Positions 1 to 7,862 of a DNA stretch of 11,837 nt are shown here, piece by piece. Each line of letters opens with the position of its first letter. The first letter of the stretch is position 1. This stretch comes from Smittium culicis. Lineage: Eukaryota; Kickxellomycota; Harpellomycetes; Harpellales; Legeriomycetaceae. The notes under the pieces were generated by a model, which was given only the letters and a program-made list of their open reading frames with translations, had not been told where the DNA came from and did no database searches. Made by a program: the position numbers and the translations under genes. The stretch spans positions 1-11,837 of the forward strand of contig LSSN01005429.1 of NCBI GenBank assembly GCA_001970855.1, in the 5' to 3' direction.

Positions 1-105
1 ATAGAATCCGAAACTTGCGTTATAAATAGAATGTCTTTTTATTACAATTCTAGTAAGATAAATGACTATATTACAGCTTTGAATAATATATTAAGCTTAA
101 ACTAA
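1..105 (+). CDS. 3' end of a gene, possibly a class V aminotransferase-like (PLP) protein
   Basis: An open frame runs from the first base to a TAA at 103-105 and encodes the last 34 residues of a protein cut by the window edge. The tail reads RMSFYYNSSKINDYITALNN followed by ILSLN. This resembles the extreme C-terminus of class V aminotransferases and cysteine desulfurase-like enzymes, where a strand of the type R-(I/L/M)-S-F is followed by YN, a short acidic/polar turn and a final amphipathic helix of the 'EIDxLIxALxxIL' type. No catalytic lysine or PLP-binding residue lies inside the window, so the family is a guess from a short tail. It is equally possible that this is the C-terminus of an unrelated protein. 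The stop is followed by AT-rich spacer with no further continuation. Confidence 0.4.
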   Translation: MESETCVINRMSFYYNSSKINDYITALNNILSLN

Positions 106-1399
106 TTACTTTTTTAATCATTGAGCGATTATTTCGAATATATTCCAATTGATTATGTATTTCGTTTTTAATGAAATTTTAGAAAAACTTACAACAGCAA
201 TCTACTTGGTTAAGCTGTTATTTAATGAACATTCCGGGGCTATATAGATAGCAATATGAATTACTAACCTCATAATATAACAATAACTGCTAGGCGTATC
301 TGATCAAAAGTGCTATTCCGATTACATACTTTTCATCAATATAGCAAGTATTAGGTAAAGCCCGAGTCTAAAATAATTTTCACATTTGAGATTCTGGAGC
401 TAAAAGGGGTATACCCTTACAGTAATGTTGGCGTTTTCCAATAAAATTTTAGTACATTTATGACCATATTTTCTTCAATTGAGAGCAATATTTTAAACTG
501 ACACGTGCTAATTGGTTGCTAATTTTTATTTGAATTATCTATTAGCGGCAGAATTTTTATTATTTTTAGCAAATAGCCATAAGGTATTTATAATTTTTAT
601 TTTATAGTAGTAGAGAATTTTGTTGGCTAGATTTTGATCTAGAAAAATAATAAAATTGCCAATAGAGTTTGCGTGTTAAGTTTATTTTTTTTGTCACTGA
701 ATTATATTGCAAGAGAGTTTGCAAAAATATAATATTTCTTTCAAAGTGTATACATTATGATAGTAAGTTCGATATGAAAATTTTTTTATTCTGGGTGCAA
801 TTAGACTATCTTCCAGACTACCTTCTGCGATCAAACGAGGATAGAGTACAATTTATCACCAGAATGGTCCGTCTTTTATTACTGTAAAAAATTTTGAGTA
901 TTTTAAAAGTCCCGAGTTATTGGCTATAGTAACCAACTAACACAAAAACTTTACTTGTGCAGATCTAAATAAAGTCCAATAGTGATACAATAATATGTGG
1001 CGAAAAAAATCAAGAATTTTCACTTTGTTAATTTGCTAATTTCGCAATTTTCAAACGAGATTAGTTTATAAGTGGTTATTTACATGTACATATAGCCATC
1101 TGTCTTTCATACCTTGGGTAATTAATCGAAACCAAGCTTTATATGAATTAGAAGTAAAATATCATGTTATCTAACTAGTAAGAACTATAATGATTTTAAA
1201 ATCAAAATTCTCTTCTTTGAACTGAATCTCCAAAGTTTTAGATTACAAGATATAAAGATTACTACCCTAGAATTAAAACCTAATAATATGCTTTCATTGG
1301 CCGCTTATTAATCTAATTAACTCAGACCAGTAATTGCTTAGATTATCCTTGCCCCTTAAATTATAGGATACTTTTCACCAAATGAATTTAGTGTAAGCC
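106..1399. other. AT-rich intergenic spacer
   Basis: No gene is supported here. The stretch contains a loose fold-back at 547-660, a short GGGTATACCC palindrome near 407-416, and a protein-like but unassigned patch around 780-885. Everything else is AT-rich sequence with stops in all frames. Confidence 0.6.
547..660. repeat. Imperfect inverted repeat (possible decayed fold-back element)
   Basis: The left arm, 547-567 (GGCAGAATTTTTATTATTTTT), and the right arm, 643-660 (AAAAATAATAAAATTGCC), are imperfect reverse complements. A second weak pairing inside (TAGCC near 575 against GGCTA near 625) extends the stem. The arms are mostly A/T, so chance cannot be excluded. Confidence 0.35.
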
Positions 1400-1408
1400 T
1401 TATCAGAT
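1400..1408 (-). promoter_or_regulatory. Candidate iron-responsive GATA-factor site (ATCWGATAA)
   Basis: The plus strand reads TTATCAGAT, which is ATCTGATAA on the minus strand. This is an exact match to the consensus ATCWGATAA described for fungal iron-regulatory GATA factors such as Urbs1 and Sre1. It lies about 170 bp upstream of the TMEM14 start codon, with another GATAA at 1436-1440. A single site in AT-rich DNA may be chance. Confidence 0.35.
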
Positions 1409-1473
1409 AGGCTACTTTTTTTCCCTCCAAAGTTGGATAAGCTATATCCAGGGATGCATGCTAAAAATATCAA

Positions 1474-1480
1474 TATAAAA
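1474..1480 (+). promoter_or_regulatory. TATA box of the TMEM14-family gene
   Basis: TATAAAA followed by AGG lies 100 bp upstream of the ATG at 1580. This is a sensible distance for a fungal core promoter, and it sits in the only upstream segment of mixed composition. It is assigned by motif and position only. Confidence 0.45.
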
Positions 1481-1579
1481 AGGTGATCAAAATCTTTTTG
1501 TCATTCTAAGTTTATAACACTAACTGTACACATTTTTGAATTGGTATTTTTGTCATATAATAACTTCACTAAATTAAGA

Positions 1580-1900
1580 ATGAGCGAACATCCAGCAAAC
1601 ACTATGGCCGCCCTTTTGGTCGCAGGAGGTCTAATGGGCTACTTCAAATCAGGATCTGTCATTTCGTTAGTCGCAAGTACCACTATCGGCGCAATGTACG
1701 TTTACTCGGGTTATCAAATGAAGAAAAACAATCAAATCGGCTACGATCTCGCTGTTGTTGCCTCCCTCGCTGTCGTTGGTGCTATGGGCCCAAAAGCTGT
1801 CAGAACTTTTAAACCCATCCCTGCAACAGTTAGCATCCTCGGCCTTGCTACTGGCGGTTTCTATGCTAAAAAAGCATACGAGTTCAGATATGGTGTTTAA
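1580..1900 (+). CDS. TMEM14 family (UPF0136) small membrane protein
   Basis: The gene encodes a complete 106-residue protein. It starts MSEHPANTMAALLVAGGLMG, which matches the family's usual N-terminus (EHPA, a Thr-Met-Ala run, then a glycine-rich first helix). Further family landmarks are GYFKSGSVISLVA at about residues 20-32, a second helix ending in YSGYQMKKNN (about 42-51), the conserved AMGPKAVRTFKPIP segment (about 68-81) and a final helix ending YAKKAYEF. Three to four hydrophobic segments are visible. Family members sit in mitochondrial or other internal membranes. Mammalian TMEM14C is needed for protoporphyrinogen IX handling in haem synthesis; the fungal role is not established. I chose the ATG at 1580 because homology begins there. 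A TTG 39 bp upstream is in frame but adds unrelated residues. Its codons are markedly richer in C and G than those of the neighbouring transcription factor, suggesting strong expression. No intron is needed. Confidence 0.93.
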   Translation: MSEHPANTMAALLVAGGLMGYFKSGSVISLVASTTIGAMYVYSGYQMKKNNQIGYDLAVVASLAVVGAMGPKAVRTFKPIPATVSILGLATGGFYAKKAYEFRYGV

Positions 1901-3754
1901 ATATACTTTAGAGCTTTTGATGCCTCTCTATCACCTTAGCTTCCCCCCCTCTCCCCCACATTTTTGTATCCTTCACGTGTATTTTCTCCTGTGCTATTTT
2001 TATATTTTCTTTTCCTCTTTTTTATAAAATTCTTTATAAATCTTTTTTTAAAATATAAACATATTTCGTTACTTACCAATACCTTCAACCCAGTCCTATA
2101 TTTTATTACTTTGTATCTCAGCCCTACACATTTTTTGTGTTTGTACAATATAAATCAGTGGTTGTTTTATGCGTTATACTTCATGCTAACTATTAATGCT
2201 CTATCAATATGTGCTTTTTAATTTTAGTCGCCGTTTATGTTCAATAATAATCAATCAACAAATTTTATTTGGTGCGTTGAAAATTTTTTTTCAACTCTTA
2301 TTAAATCTTATTTGGTTGTAAAATACATAATGATACTAATATTCCAAAATAAAATGTCTACTTTTTTAGGTCTAGACTAACGAAAACACATATATTATTA
2401 GATATAGAATTAGAAAAAAATCAGTATAGCATTCAGTTTTGATAAAAATACAGTTTAGATAAAAAAAATACACGTAAATAACATCTATGCAAATAGAAAT
2501 GGTATCATTATAGCTTTTTAACAGCAAAATATTAGTATGAAATTCAAAAAACAAGTAATAAAAAATTAAACTAATCTCTCTTTACTGCTTTGGATGACAA
2601 TATAGTAATTATATAATCGTATCTAACAGCATGTAGGTCCTAAGAATAAAAAATAAAAAAAGCGAACAACAGATGCGCTCTTCTTACTCAAAAATTTAAC
2701 TATAATAATTTATACTATTTAAAAAGCGGTTATTAAATTTGCATTTAACAAATTCGTTAAAAGTTTAAATTTGAATTTAAAAAACCTTTTTGATATTTAT
2801 ATTAATATTAATATTCAAATAATGTACGCATAATATCATAAATCTAAGACACACAATGTTAAATTCTTTTTCGTTTATAATTACATTATAACTTTATTTC
2901 TTTTAGTTATAATTTCCATATATATTTTACATTTGTTGATTTGTTTTATTAAAACTTTGAAAAATGTAGTTACATTAAATTTAGTTGCTTTAAAAGTTTG
3001 ATATTATTAGTAATATATACTAATGTTTTAAACTTTTCTTTTACTTTTCTAATTACACATGAATGCATTTTTTATGAAATTTTTTTCATTTTTTCATTTT
3101 TTCAAAGTTCTTTTATTTTTTTTATTTTTATTTTAATTTTTTTTATTAATGTGGTTTTAATTTTATTGTATAGTAAAAGAAATTTGAATAATTGAATTGA
3201 AAAAAGAGACAGATATGGATCAAATTTTTATTAATTTTTCTACTCCTTTAAACGTTAGAAAAAAATTTTTTGAGATAGATAAGTTTTTCTAACTTTAATT
3301 TATTAGCAGAATGGATTAATGAATCATATGGTTATGCATTTCTAATAAACCTACTATTAGTTATTTTAACATAATTAAACTTTAACTGAAAATGGATTCA
3401 CTAATAGTAAAATAAAATAAATTTATATTAGTCTTATATTAATCTCTACTTTTTTTTAATAATTTACCAATAAACAGAAAATAAAAACACTTTAAAAAAT
3501 ATGGTTAAATATAATTTATTAAAAGGTAAGTTTTATAGGATACTTAGACCAGCTAAGTTTCTTTTCTGCATTATATAAAGCCTGTGAAAGTATGCAAACC
3601 ATTACAAAGAAAAAAAAGTAAAATCTCTCTAGCTAATTTAATATTTGATATTAAAATGTTAGTTTATATATATATGATTTTTTTATCTTTAGCTTTTTAC
3701 TAAAATTAAGTCCTATTTCCACAGCAGATAAAAATTTTGTTAATTTTTGTACGC
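1901..3754. other. Intergenic spacer between two convergent genes
   Basis: This spacer separates the 3' ends of the TMEM14 gene and the transcription factor gene. It contains a C-rich pyrimidine tract (about 1938-1958), a hairpin at 2276-2295, an ATTAAT-type short repeat around 2798-2815 and a T-rich low-complexity block at about 3080-3150. Short open frames here are of biased composition and show no protein-like features. I see no gene. Confidence 0.65.
2276..2295. repeat. Perfect 8-bp hairpin
   Basis: GTTGAAAA, a TTTT loop and TTTTCAAC form a perfect short hairpin downstream of the TMEM14 gene. It may have no function. It lies about 375 bp past the stop codon, rather far for a 3'-end processing signal. 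Confidence 0.3.
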
Positions 3755-6388
3755 CTAGTCTATGCCACTATCAGCGGGATTTAACAAACTGGATATTTTT
3801 ACTCTCTTGTAATCAAATTCGATCTGTTTGGGATTTACATTAGAGATTATATTCTTGCTGCGGTTTGAAGCTCTTTGTTTATTATTAAAAGGAGTAATAG
3901 GTTTTTTCACTTTGTATGTAACTATTTTATTTTCATCCTTGTTTACATCAGTTTCGCTTTCAGGCTTATTTAAGATGTAACTGACTTTGTTCGCTTTGTT
4001 AGGATAGAAGTCGTAAGTATATGGACTGGCTATGAAAATAAAATTTTTTGCCTTTAGATCACTCTGGGCGTTAGTTAAATTCGAATTACTGCCAATATTT
4101 TTATATGATGTTGTATGAGTTAATTGTACGTTTTTTAAAGATGTTAGGTATTTCATTTCCTGCTGAATTTCGTCATTTTTTTGACTAGTAGCGTTTTCTT
4201 CTTTTATCTTCGACCGATTTTTTGGTGGTAAAAAGGTTGTCAGACGATTCTTTGTATCGCTTACCATACCGTTAATATACCAATTACTTATATAGCTATA
4301 TTTATATAGCGGGCACTTTGTGCTACTTGAACAGCAACTATAACACACACTAGATGTTACAGGTTTAACGAACCACACTTTATCATCCTTTGGCGTCATA
4401 TGGCTCAGTTTTAAAATAGGAAGAGAATCAATAAGTTTACTGTTTTCGGATACAGAATTCATATAAAGCTTGAGACTACTGAGAACTGCGACTTCAAAGT
4501 TTAGTGTGGATTTTGTTATGACTTTGAATTTTTCAAAGATAAAAAACATATCGTTATAGGACTTTTTAATTAGATGGAATTTCGGGTAATCATTAAGTTC
4601 CAGCGAGTTAAAAAGGATAGACCCAGATGCAAATAGCGAATATAACATCATGTTGTTGAACTGGGAGGCATTGACGTTTAAAATGGCCCATTTTAATGTC
4701 GAAACTATCTGAATTGCCATGTCTGTACAAATTGACTTTGCATTCTTGGCTCGAACTAAATGAACAGGATCTAGGCTGTAGATAGTTATTTCTATAGAAT
4801 ACAAGCACATTCGTGCAAGCCTGATAAGTAAGCCTGTGTATAAATAAGTGAAATATTTTTCGGTAATTCTGCTCTTATGTAATGTGCTTTTTAGCCCTCC
4901 TGGAACCTTGCTAATATTCACGCTTTTGAAGTTCGAATTATATAGTTCTTCGAAATCGTTGATAACTTTATTTAATGACGTAAATTTTGAAAGATAGTCT
5001 GCTCTTTTTTTTGGCATAGACAGTCTAACTCTGTTTACAAAGTTTATTACCATCCCTAAATTAATATAAGATTTGATAATCAACCAAAACTCATCTTGGG
5101 GGTGCTTATTCGATATTATCAAATCGTGAATTAGTTTATCATTTTTGTTTGACTTGGAAATTTTTTTGGTATAATACGTGTCGTTTGATGGAAGATTTAC
5201 AAAAATATCGCGATGATCTATTTTAATTGCTTCGCCTCTAACTAAACTCGTCGTAACACACGAGTAATAAACAAGCCACCATACCCTTCTTTTATATTCC
5301 AGTAGTCTCCATTCTTTTACGTTATGTACTTTTTTCTTTGATACTAAATCTATTTTATTCAGCCCGAGAATCAAGCTATATCTAAATATTTTAAGACAAT
5401 TAAAAAACATAATATTACTATGTGTTATTCGATAGCTATAGAGCATAGACAAAAATATAATACGATACTAACCTTGTTGCTAGATCTAAAAATTGAAAAA
5501 ATCATAGTAAGAAAGATTTATATTATTATGGAGTGTTAGTAAAAATTAAAAGGAAAAGATAGCTATTAATTTATGCCTCCTGAATATAAGAAAAAGTAGT
5601 GTGATGAATATTTTATAAAAAATTATCTTACTAAAAGTAATTTCTCCGTAATTCGTTTTAGGTATTCCATTATAGTAGGCAGAAAGAATAATTAGAGAGA
5701 ATACTTTATCGACATCTATTTTACCATAGTTTGGTATCAATTCTTTATAAGATTTGGCAGCAAAGCTCGAGCCAATTAATAACATTTTTTTTTTAGAATT
5801 TTCGTCGCAATCAAGGTGTTTGGCGCAGTATGCGATTATTGAATACTTCATATGGGTAGGTAATGTTTTATTAATGACTCTTGTTAAAAAATTTACTTTA
5901 CTTAACACGAAAGAGAGGATCGATTTGGAGAAGAATATTTTGCTTATATAAAAGATTAATTGATCGTCATCATTTAACTTTTGCTCTGTATTAAAGGTGT
6001 TTTTTTTGTAGTTACTGTCTGAATCTAAAAAAAATCTTCCGGGATTGTCAAGAAGGTCGTTTAAATTTTTTTCTTTGGTCGTAATCTCAGGTAAATAATT
6101 TCTACTTTTGTCAAAATATACCTTTTCAGGAATACTGGTGTTATCGGTATTAAAATTAGCGCTGTAGCATGGAGGTTTGATTGCATAATTCTTTTCATCG
6201 ATCTCAGAATTGGTTTTGAATTCAATCGAATAGCTATGATTTGGGGCATGGCTATTATTTTTGGATTTATTATTATTTGTAAATTGTTTCGTTTTTCCTT
6301 TTGATAATTCAATGTTCTCTACCTTATTCTGTTCGATTTTAACTTCATTGAGTATTTTATTGAGACTTGACAGTTTATTTTTTAGCAT
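3755..6388 (-). CDS. Fungal-specific transcription factor (middle homology region), three-exon model
   Basis: The proposed exons (minus strand) are 6388-5632, 5485-5473 (13 nt) and 5417-3755. They join in frame to 810 residues, ending at TAG 3757-3755. The first exon has an Asn/Lys-rich N-terminus (about 1-135), then helices of the fungal-specific domain: DDQLIFYISKIFF, CAKHLDCD, SFAAKSYKELIPNYG and VFSLIILSAYYNGIP. The last exon continues it with FNCLKIFRYSLILGLNK, then the signature EYKRRVWWLVYYS...GEAIKIDHRDIFVNLP (about 297-333), and a helical C-terminal part. A Cys cluster CYSCCSSSTKC falls at about 615-625. The tail is low complexity. Such proteins are nuclear regulators, normally with an N-terminal Zn2Cys6 DNA-binding cluster. 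None is visible here, and no in-frame ATG lies upstream before a TAG at about 6434-6436. An unseen 5' exon, loss of the domain, or a frameshifted gene remain possible. Its target genes cannot be inferred. Confidence 0.72.
5418..5472 (-). other. Candidate intron 2 (55 nt) after a 13-nt microexon
   Basis: Splicing intron 1 alone leaves the downstream exon out of frame. A second donor, AAG|GTTAGT at 5472, joined to an acceptor ACATAG ending at 5418 restores the frame exactly. The acceptor CTATAG ending at 5436 also works and adds six residues. The resulting microexon 5485-5473 encodes N-L-A-T plus part of a Ser. No strong branch site is visible in this intron, so a one-base frameshift is the competing explanation. 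Confidence 0.42.
5486..5631 (-). other. Intron 1 of the transcription factor gene
   Basis: The 146-nt intron on the minus strand has donor GTAAGA at 5631-5626, a perfect TACTAAC branch site at 5541-5535 and acceptor TTTTTAG ending at 5486. The branch A lies about 50 nt from the acceptor. It interrupts the protein between the two halves of the fungal-specific domain, where a break is exactly what the homology demands. The first exon would otherwise run only 28 residues further, into an unrelated hydrophobic tail, before a stop. Confidence 0.75.
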
Positions 6389-6620
6389 AGTAAACCAGGA
6401 TAATTTTTTGAGACTTTTATAAATTATTTCGAAGAAATTCTAATCCTACCTAGTTTTATATATATTAGCTATTAGCTTTAAAGCAAGGCTTATGTTCGGA
6501 GAATATTAATTGTGACACTCATATTATTCTATCTAAAATTTTTTTGACAAATAAATGGGCTCTAATTTTATTGCCTACTCTTAGCCATTAATAATTCAAT
6601 TGTGCACCATTTTAGAATTT
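6389..6620. other. Spacer upstream of the transcription factor gene
   Basis: This would hold the promoter or a missing 5' exon of the transcription factor. The minus-strand frame stays open above the ATG at 6388 up to a TAG near 6434-6436, preceded by an acceptor-like GGATTAG. I searched this stretch by eye for a CxxC...CxxC zinc cluster on the minus strand and did not find one. Confidence 0.5.
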
Positions 6621-6625
6621 GTATA

Positions 6626-6817
6626 TGGGATATTCTTGGGGGAAACGGAACTTTTTTTCTTAGAAATATTATTTGCTTGCTTGAATTAGGTAAAGGTATT
6701 GGCTATATAATTTAATCCATGCGAAACAACTTTCTAATAATATTGTAAAGTAAAAGTAAATCAACAAAGTAGGAAAAAATTAAAAGGAAAATTTCCGCTC
6801 CTTGAAATAATCTCCCA
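6626..6817 (+). mobile_element. Family A MITE, copy 1 (TA-flanked)
   Basis: The 192-bp element lies between TA dinucleotides (6624-6625 and 6818-6819). The left end is TGGGATATTCTTGGGGG and the right end is the reverse complement of TGGGAGATTATTTCAAGG. The inverted ends continue into GGAAC/GGAAA and T-rich tracts, about 35 bp in all. The internal landmarks TTAGGTAAA and AAAGTAGGAAAAAA are shared with the other copies. There is no coding capacity. The TA target and small size fit a Tc1/mariner-type MITE, but no transposase is present to confirm the superfamily. Confidence 0.8.
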
Positions 6818-6844
6818 TATGTTTCTGTTACCAATCTATCATAA

Positions 6845-7132
6845 ATGAAGCTTTTTGATGGATTTTGTAATTCTGGAAACGTACCACAAGGGCCAAACCG
6901 TCTTCCTGCATACCATAATTATGAATAATAAACCCGGCCTCTTCTTTGCGCTAAAGCTAATAATAGACATTAGTATTGGCTTGCCGTTTATTTTGTATTT
7001 GGGACATTCTAAACTAGGAATTCATATATTATTTCTGGAGCAACAATTGGTCTTATTCTTCACTGGTGTTTTTATGATCGTCGTTTAAGTGACCAATATA
7101 ATACTGTTGCCACTCTGATCGTTAATTCCTAA
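6845..7132 (+). pseudogene. Possible PAP2 / lipid phosphate phosphatase (DPP1/LPP1-like) relic
   Basis: Three pieces in two alternating frames line up in order with the C-terminal half of fungal membrane PAP2 phosphatases. Piece one (6845-6892) reads LFDGFCNSGNVPQG, recalling DGF-x-SFPSGH. Piece two (6900-7028, shifted frame) reads VFLHTIIMNNK, then ALKLIIDISIGLPFILYLGH and SKLGIH, recalling the helix leading to SRxxDYRHH. Piece three (7031-7132, first frame again) reads ISGATIGLILHWCFYDRRLS and ends in a stop, recalling DVISGxxIG...Y. If correct, the motif His of SGH is now Asn and the last motif has lost residues, so the product would be dead. The patch is richer in GC than its surroundings, as old coding sequence would be. 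A family A MITE abuts its left side and the upstream half is not found. The match is from memory of the family, and the minus strand also has a short open frame here. Confidence 0.42.
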
Positions 7133-7240
7133 ACTGATCTTTTTTTCACTCCATTAAATTGCAGCTAAAATGCAACGCTTTTAGCTACTGGATAATTTAA
7201 GATCTTGAAGACGCATATATCTGTACTACTTATAAATCTA

Positions 7241-7437
7241 ATAACTCTTTCCCGCCCAATACTTTTTGAAAAAATCAATATTATGATTCGTTTATGATTT
7301 AAGATCAGGTTTATTATTTGTTGTTAATTTAGAGTACACCAATATTTCATAAGGACTCGGAATTAAGGTATTTTAATTGAGCGCTGTTGGCTATATCTGG
7401 TGGGTCAAAAATAGTCTACTGCCTGGCAAAGATTTAA
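7241..7437 (+). mobile_element. Family B MITE, copy a (piggyBac-like, TTAA)
   Basis: A 197-bp element including target sites. The left end is a decayed TTAA (ATAA) followed by CTCTTTCCCGCCCAATACT and the subterminal motif TGATTCGTTTATGATTTA. The right end is GTGGGTCAAAAATAG..., then a decayed GGG, then TTAA (7434-7437). Its right half is a near match to 8382-8460 in reverse. It is the most decayed of the B copies at its ends, but useful as an uninterrupted reference for the nested copies. Confidence 0.75.
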
Positions 7438-7462
7438 ATATAGATTTGTTAAAATTCCATTA

Positions 7463-7653
7463 TGGAAGATTCTTAATAGAAGCGAAACTTTTTTTCTTAG
7501 AAATTCTATTTGCTTATTAATATTAGGTAAAATTATTTGCAGTATCAGGTAAACAATTCGATGATTATTTCTAATAAGATTAAAAAATAAAAGTATACTA
7601 CTAAGTAGGAAAAACTTGATAGCAAAAGTGCTGCTCCTAGAAAGTATCTGACA
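7463..7653 (+). mobile_element. Family A MITE, copy 2
   Basis: A 191-bp element with TA on the left (7461-7462) and a mutated TG on the right. It starts TGGAAGATTCTTAATAGAAG and ends CTAGAAAGTATCTGACA. It is the near-identical inverted partner of copy 4 (8018-8208): 7498-7643 matches 8028-8173 without a difference by hand alignment. It lies directly head-to-tail with copy 3. Confidence 0.85.
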
Positions 7654-7658
7654 TGTTA

Positions 7659-7851
7659 TGGGAGACTCTACGGAGAAGCGGAACTTTTTTTCTCACAGAC
7701 TCCTTCTGTTTATTTAAATTAGGTAAAGCTATTTGCCATATCATAAATGCTACTCGATGATATTTTCTAAAAGAGATTTAAATATAGAAGTAATACTGGT
7801 AAGTAGGAAAAAATATACAGGAAAAGCTCCGTTCCTCGAAGTAATCTTCCA
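7659..7851 (+). mobile_element. Family A MITE, copy 3
   Basis: A 193-bp element flanked by TA at 7657-7658 and 7852-7853. It starts TGGGAGACTCTACGGAGAAG and ends CTCGAAGTAATCTTCCA. The internal TTAGGTAAAGCTATTTGCC and AAGTAGGAAAAAATA are shared with copies 1, 2 and 4. A short apparent open frame across this copy and the next element is a by-product and not a gene. Confidence 0.82.
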
Positions 7852-7862
7852 TACATCTAACT

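Noticed and set aside
385..410. CATTTGAGATTCTGGAGC resembles the family A left end, with TTAGGTAAAGC nearby at about 352-362
   Set aside because: The internal motif lies on the wrong side for the orientation and no second end is found at the expected distance. Too weak to call a copy.
1396..1413. AGCCTTATCAGATAGGCT as a hairpin or terminator
   Set aside because: The pairing leaves almost no loop and needs a bulge; the GATA-site reading explains the core better.
1755..2027. Overlapping plus-strand frame across the end of the TMEM14 gene
   Set aside because: It is an out-of-frame shadow of the TMEM14 coding sequence running into a pyrimidine-rich spacer.
2998..3195. 65-codon Phe/Ile-rich open frame resembling a small membrane protein
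   Set aside because: It is produced by a T-rich low-complexity block and shows no start context, charge pattern or homology.
5464..5473. GATACTAACC on the plus strand looks like a branch site
   Set aside because: The gene here is on the minus strand; on that strand the same bases give the GTTAGT donor proposed for intron 2.
6061..6312. 83-codon minus-strand frame within the transcription factor gene
   Set aside because: It is a shadow frame of the first exon; the composition comes from Asn/Lys codons read out of phase.
6828..6950. Minus-strand open frame ending in a stop near 6828, with an acceptor-like CTTTAG and a TACTAAT upstream, suggesting an exon
   Set aside because: It has no recognisable domain and no upstream exon or convincing donor. 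The plus strand of the same patch fits PAP2-like pieces better. It remains an alternative reading of the GC-richer patch.
6855..7088. Plus-strand 77-codon open frame as an intact membrane protein gene
   Set aside because: Only its middle part matches the PAP2-like pattern, and the flanking pieces are in another frame. It is better explained as part of a frameshifted relic.
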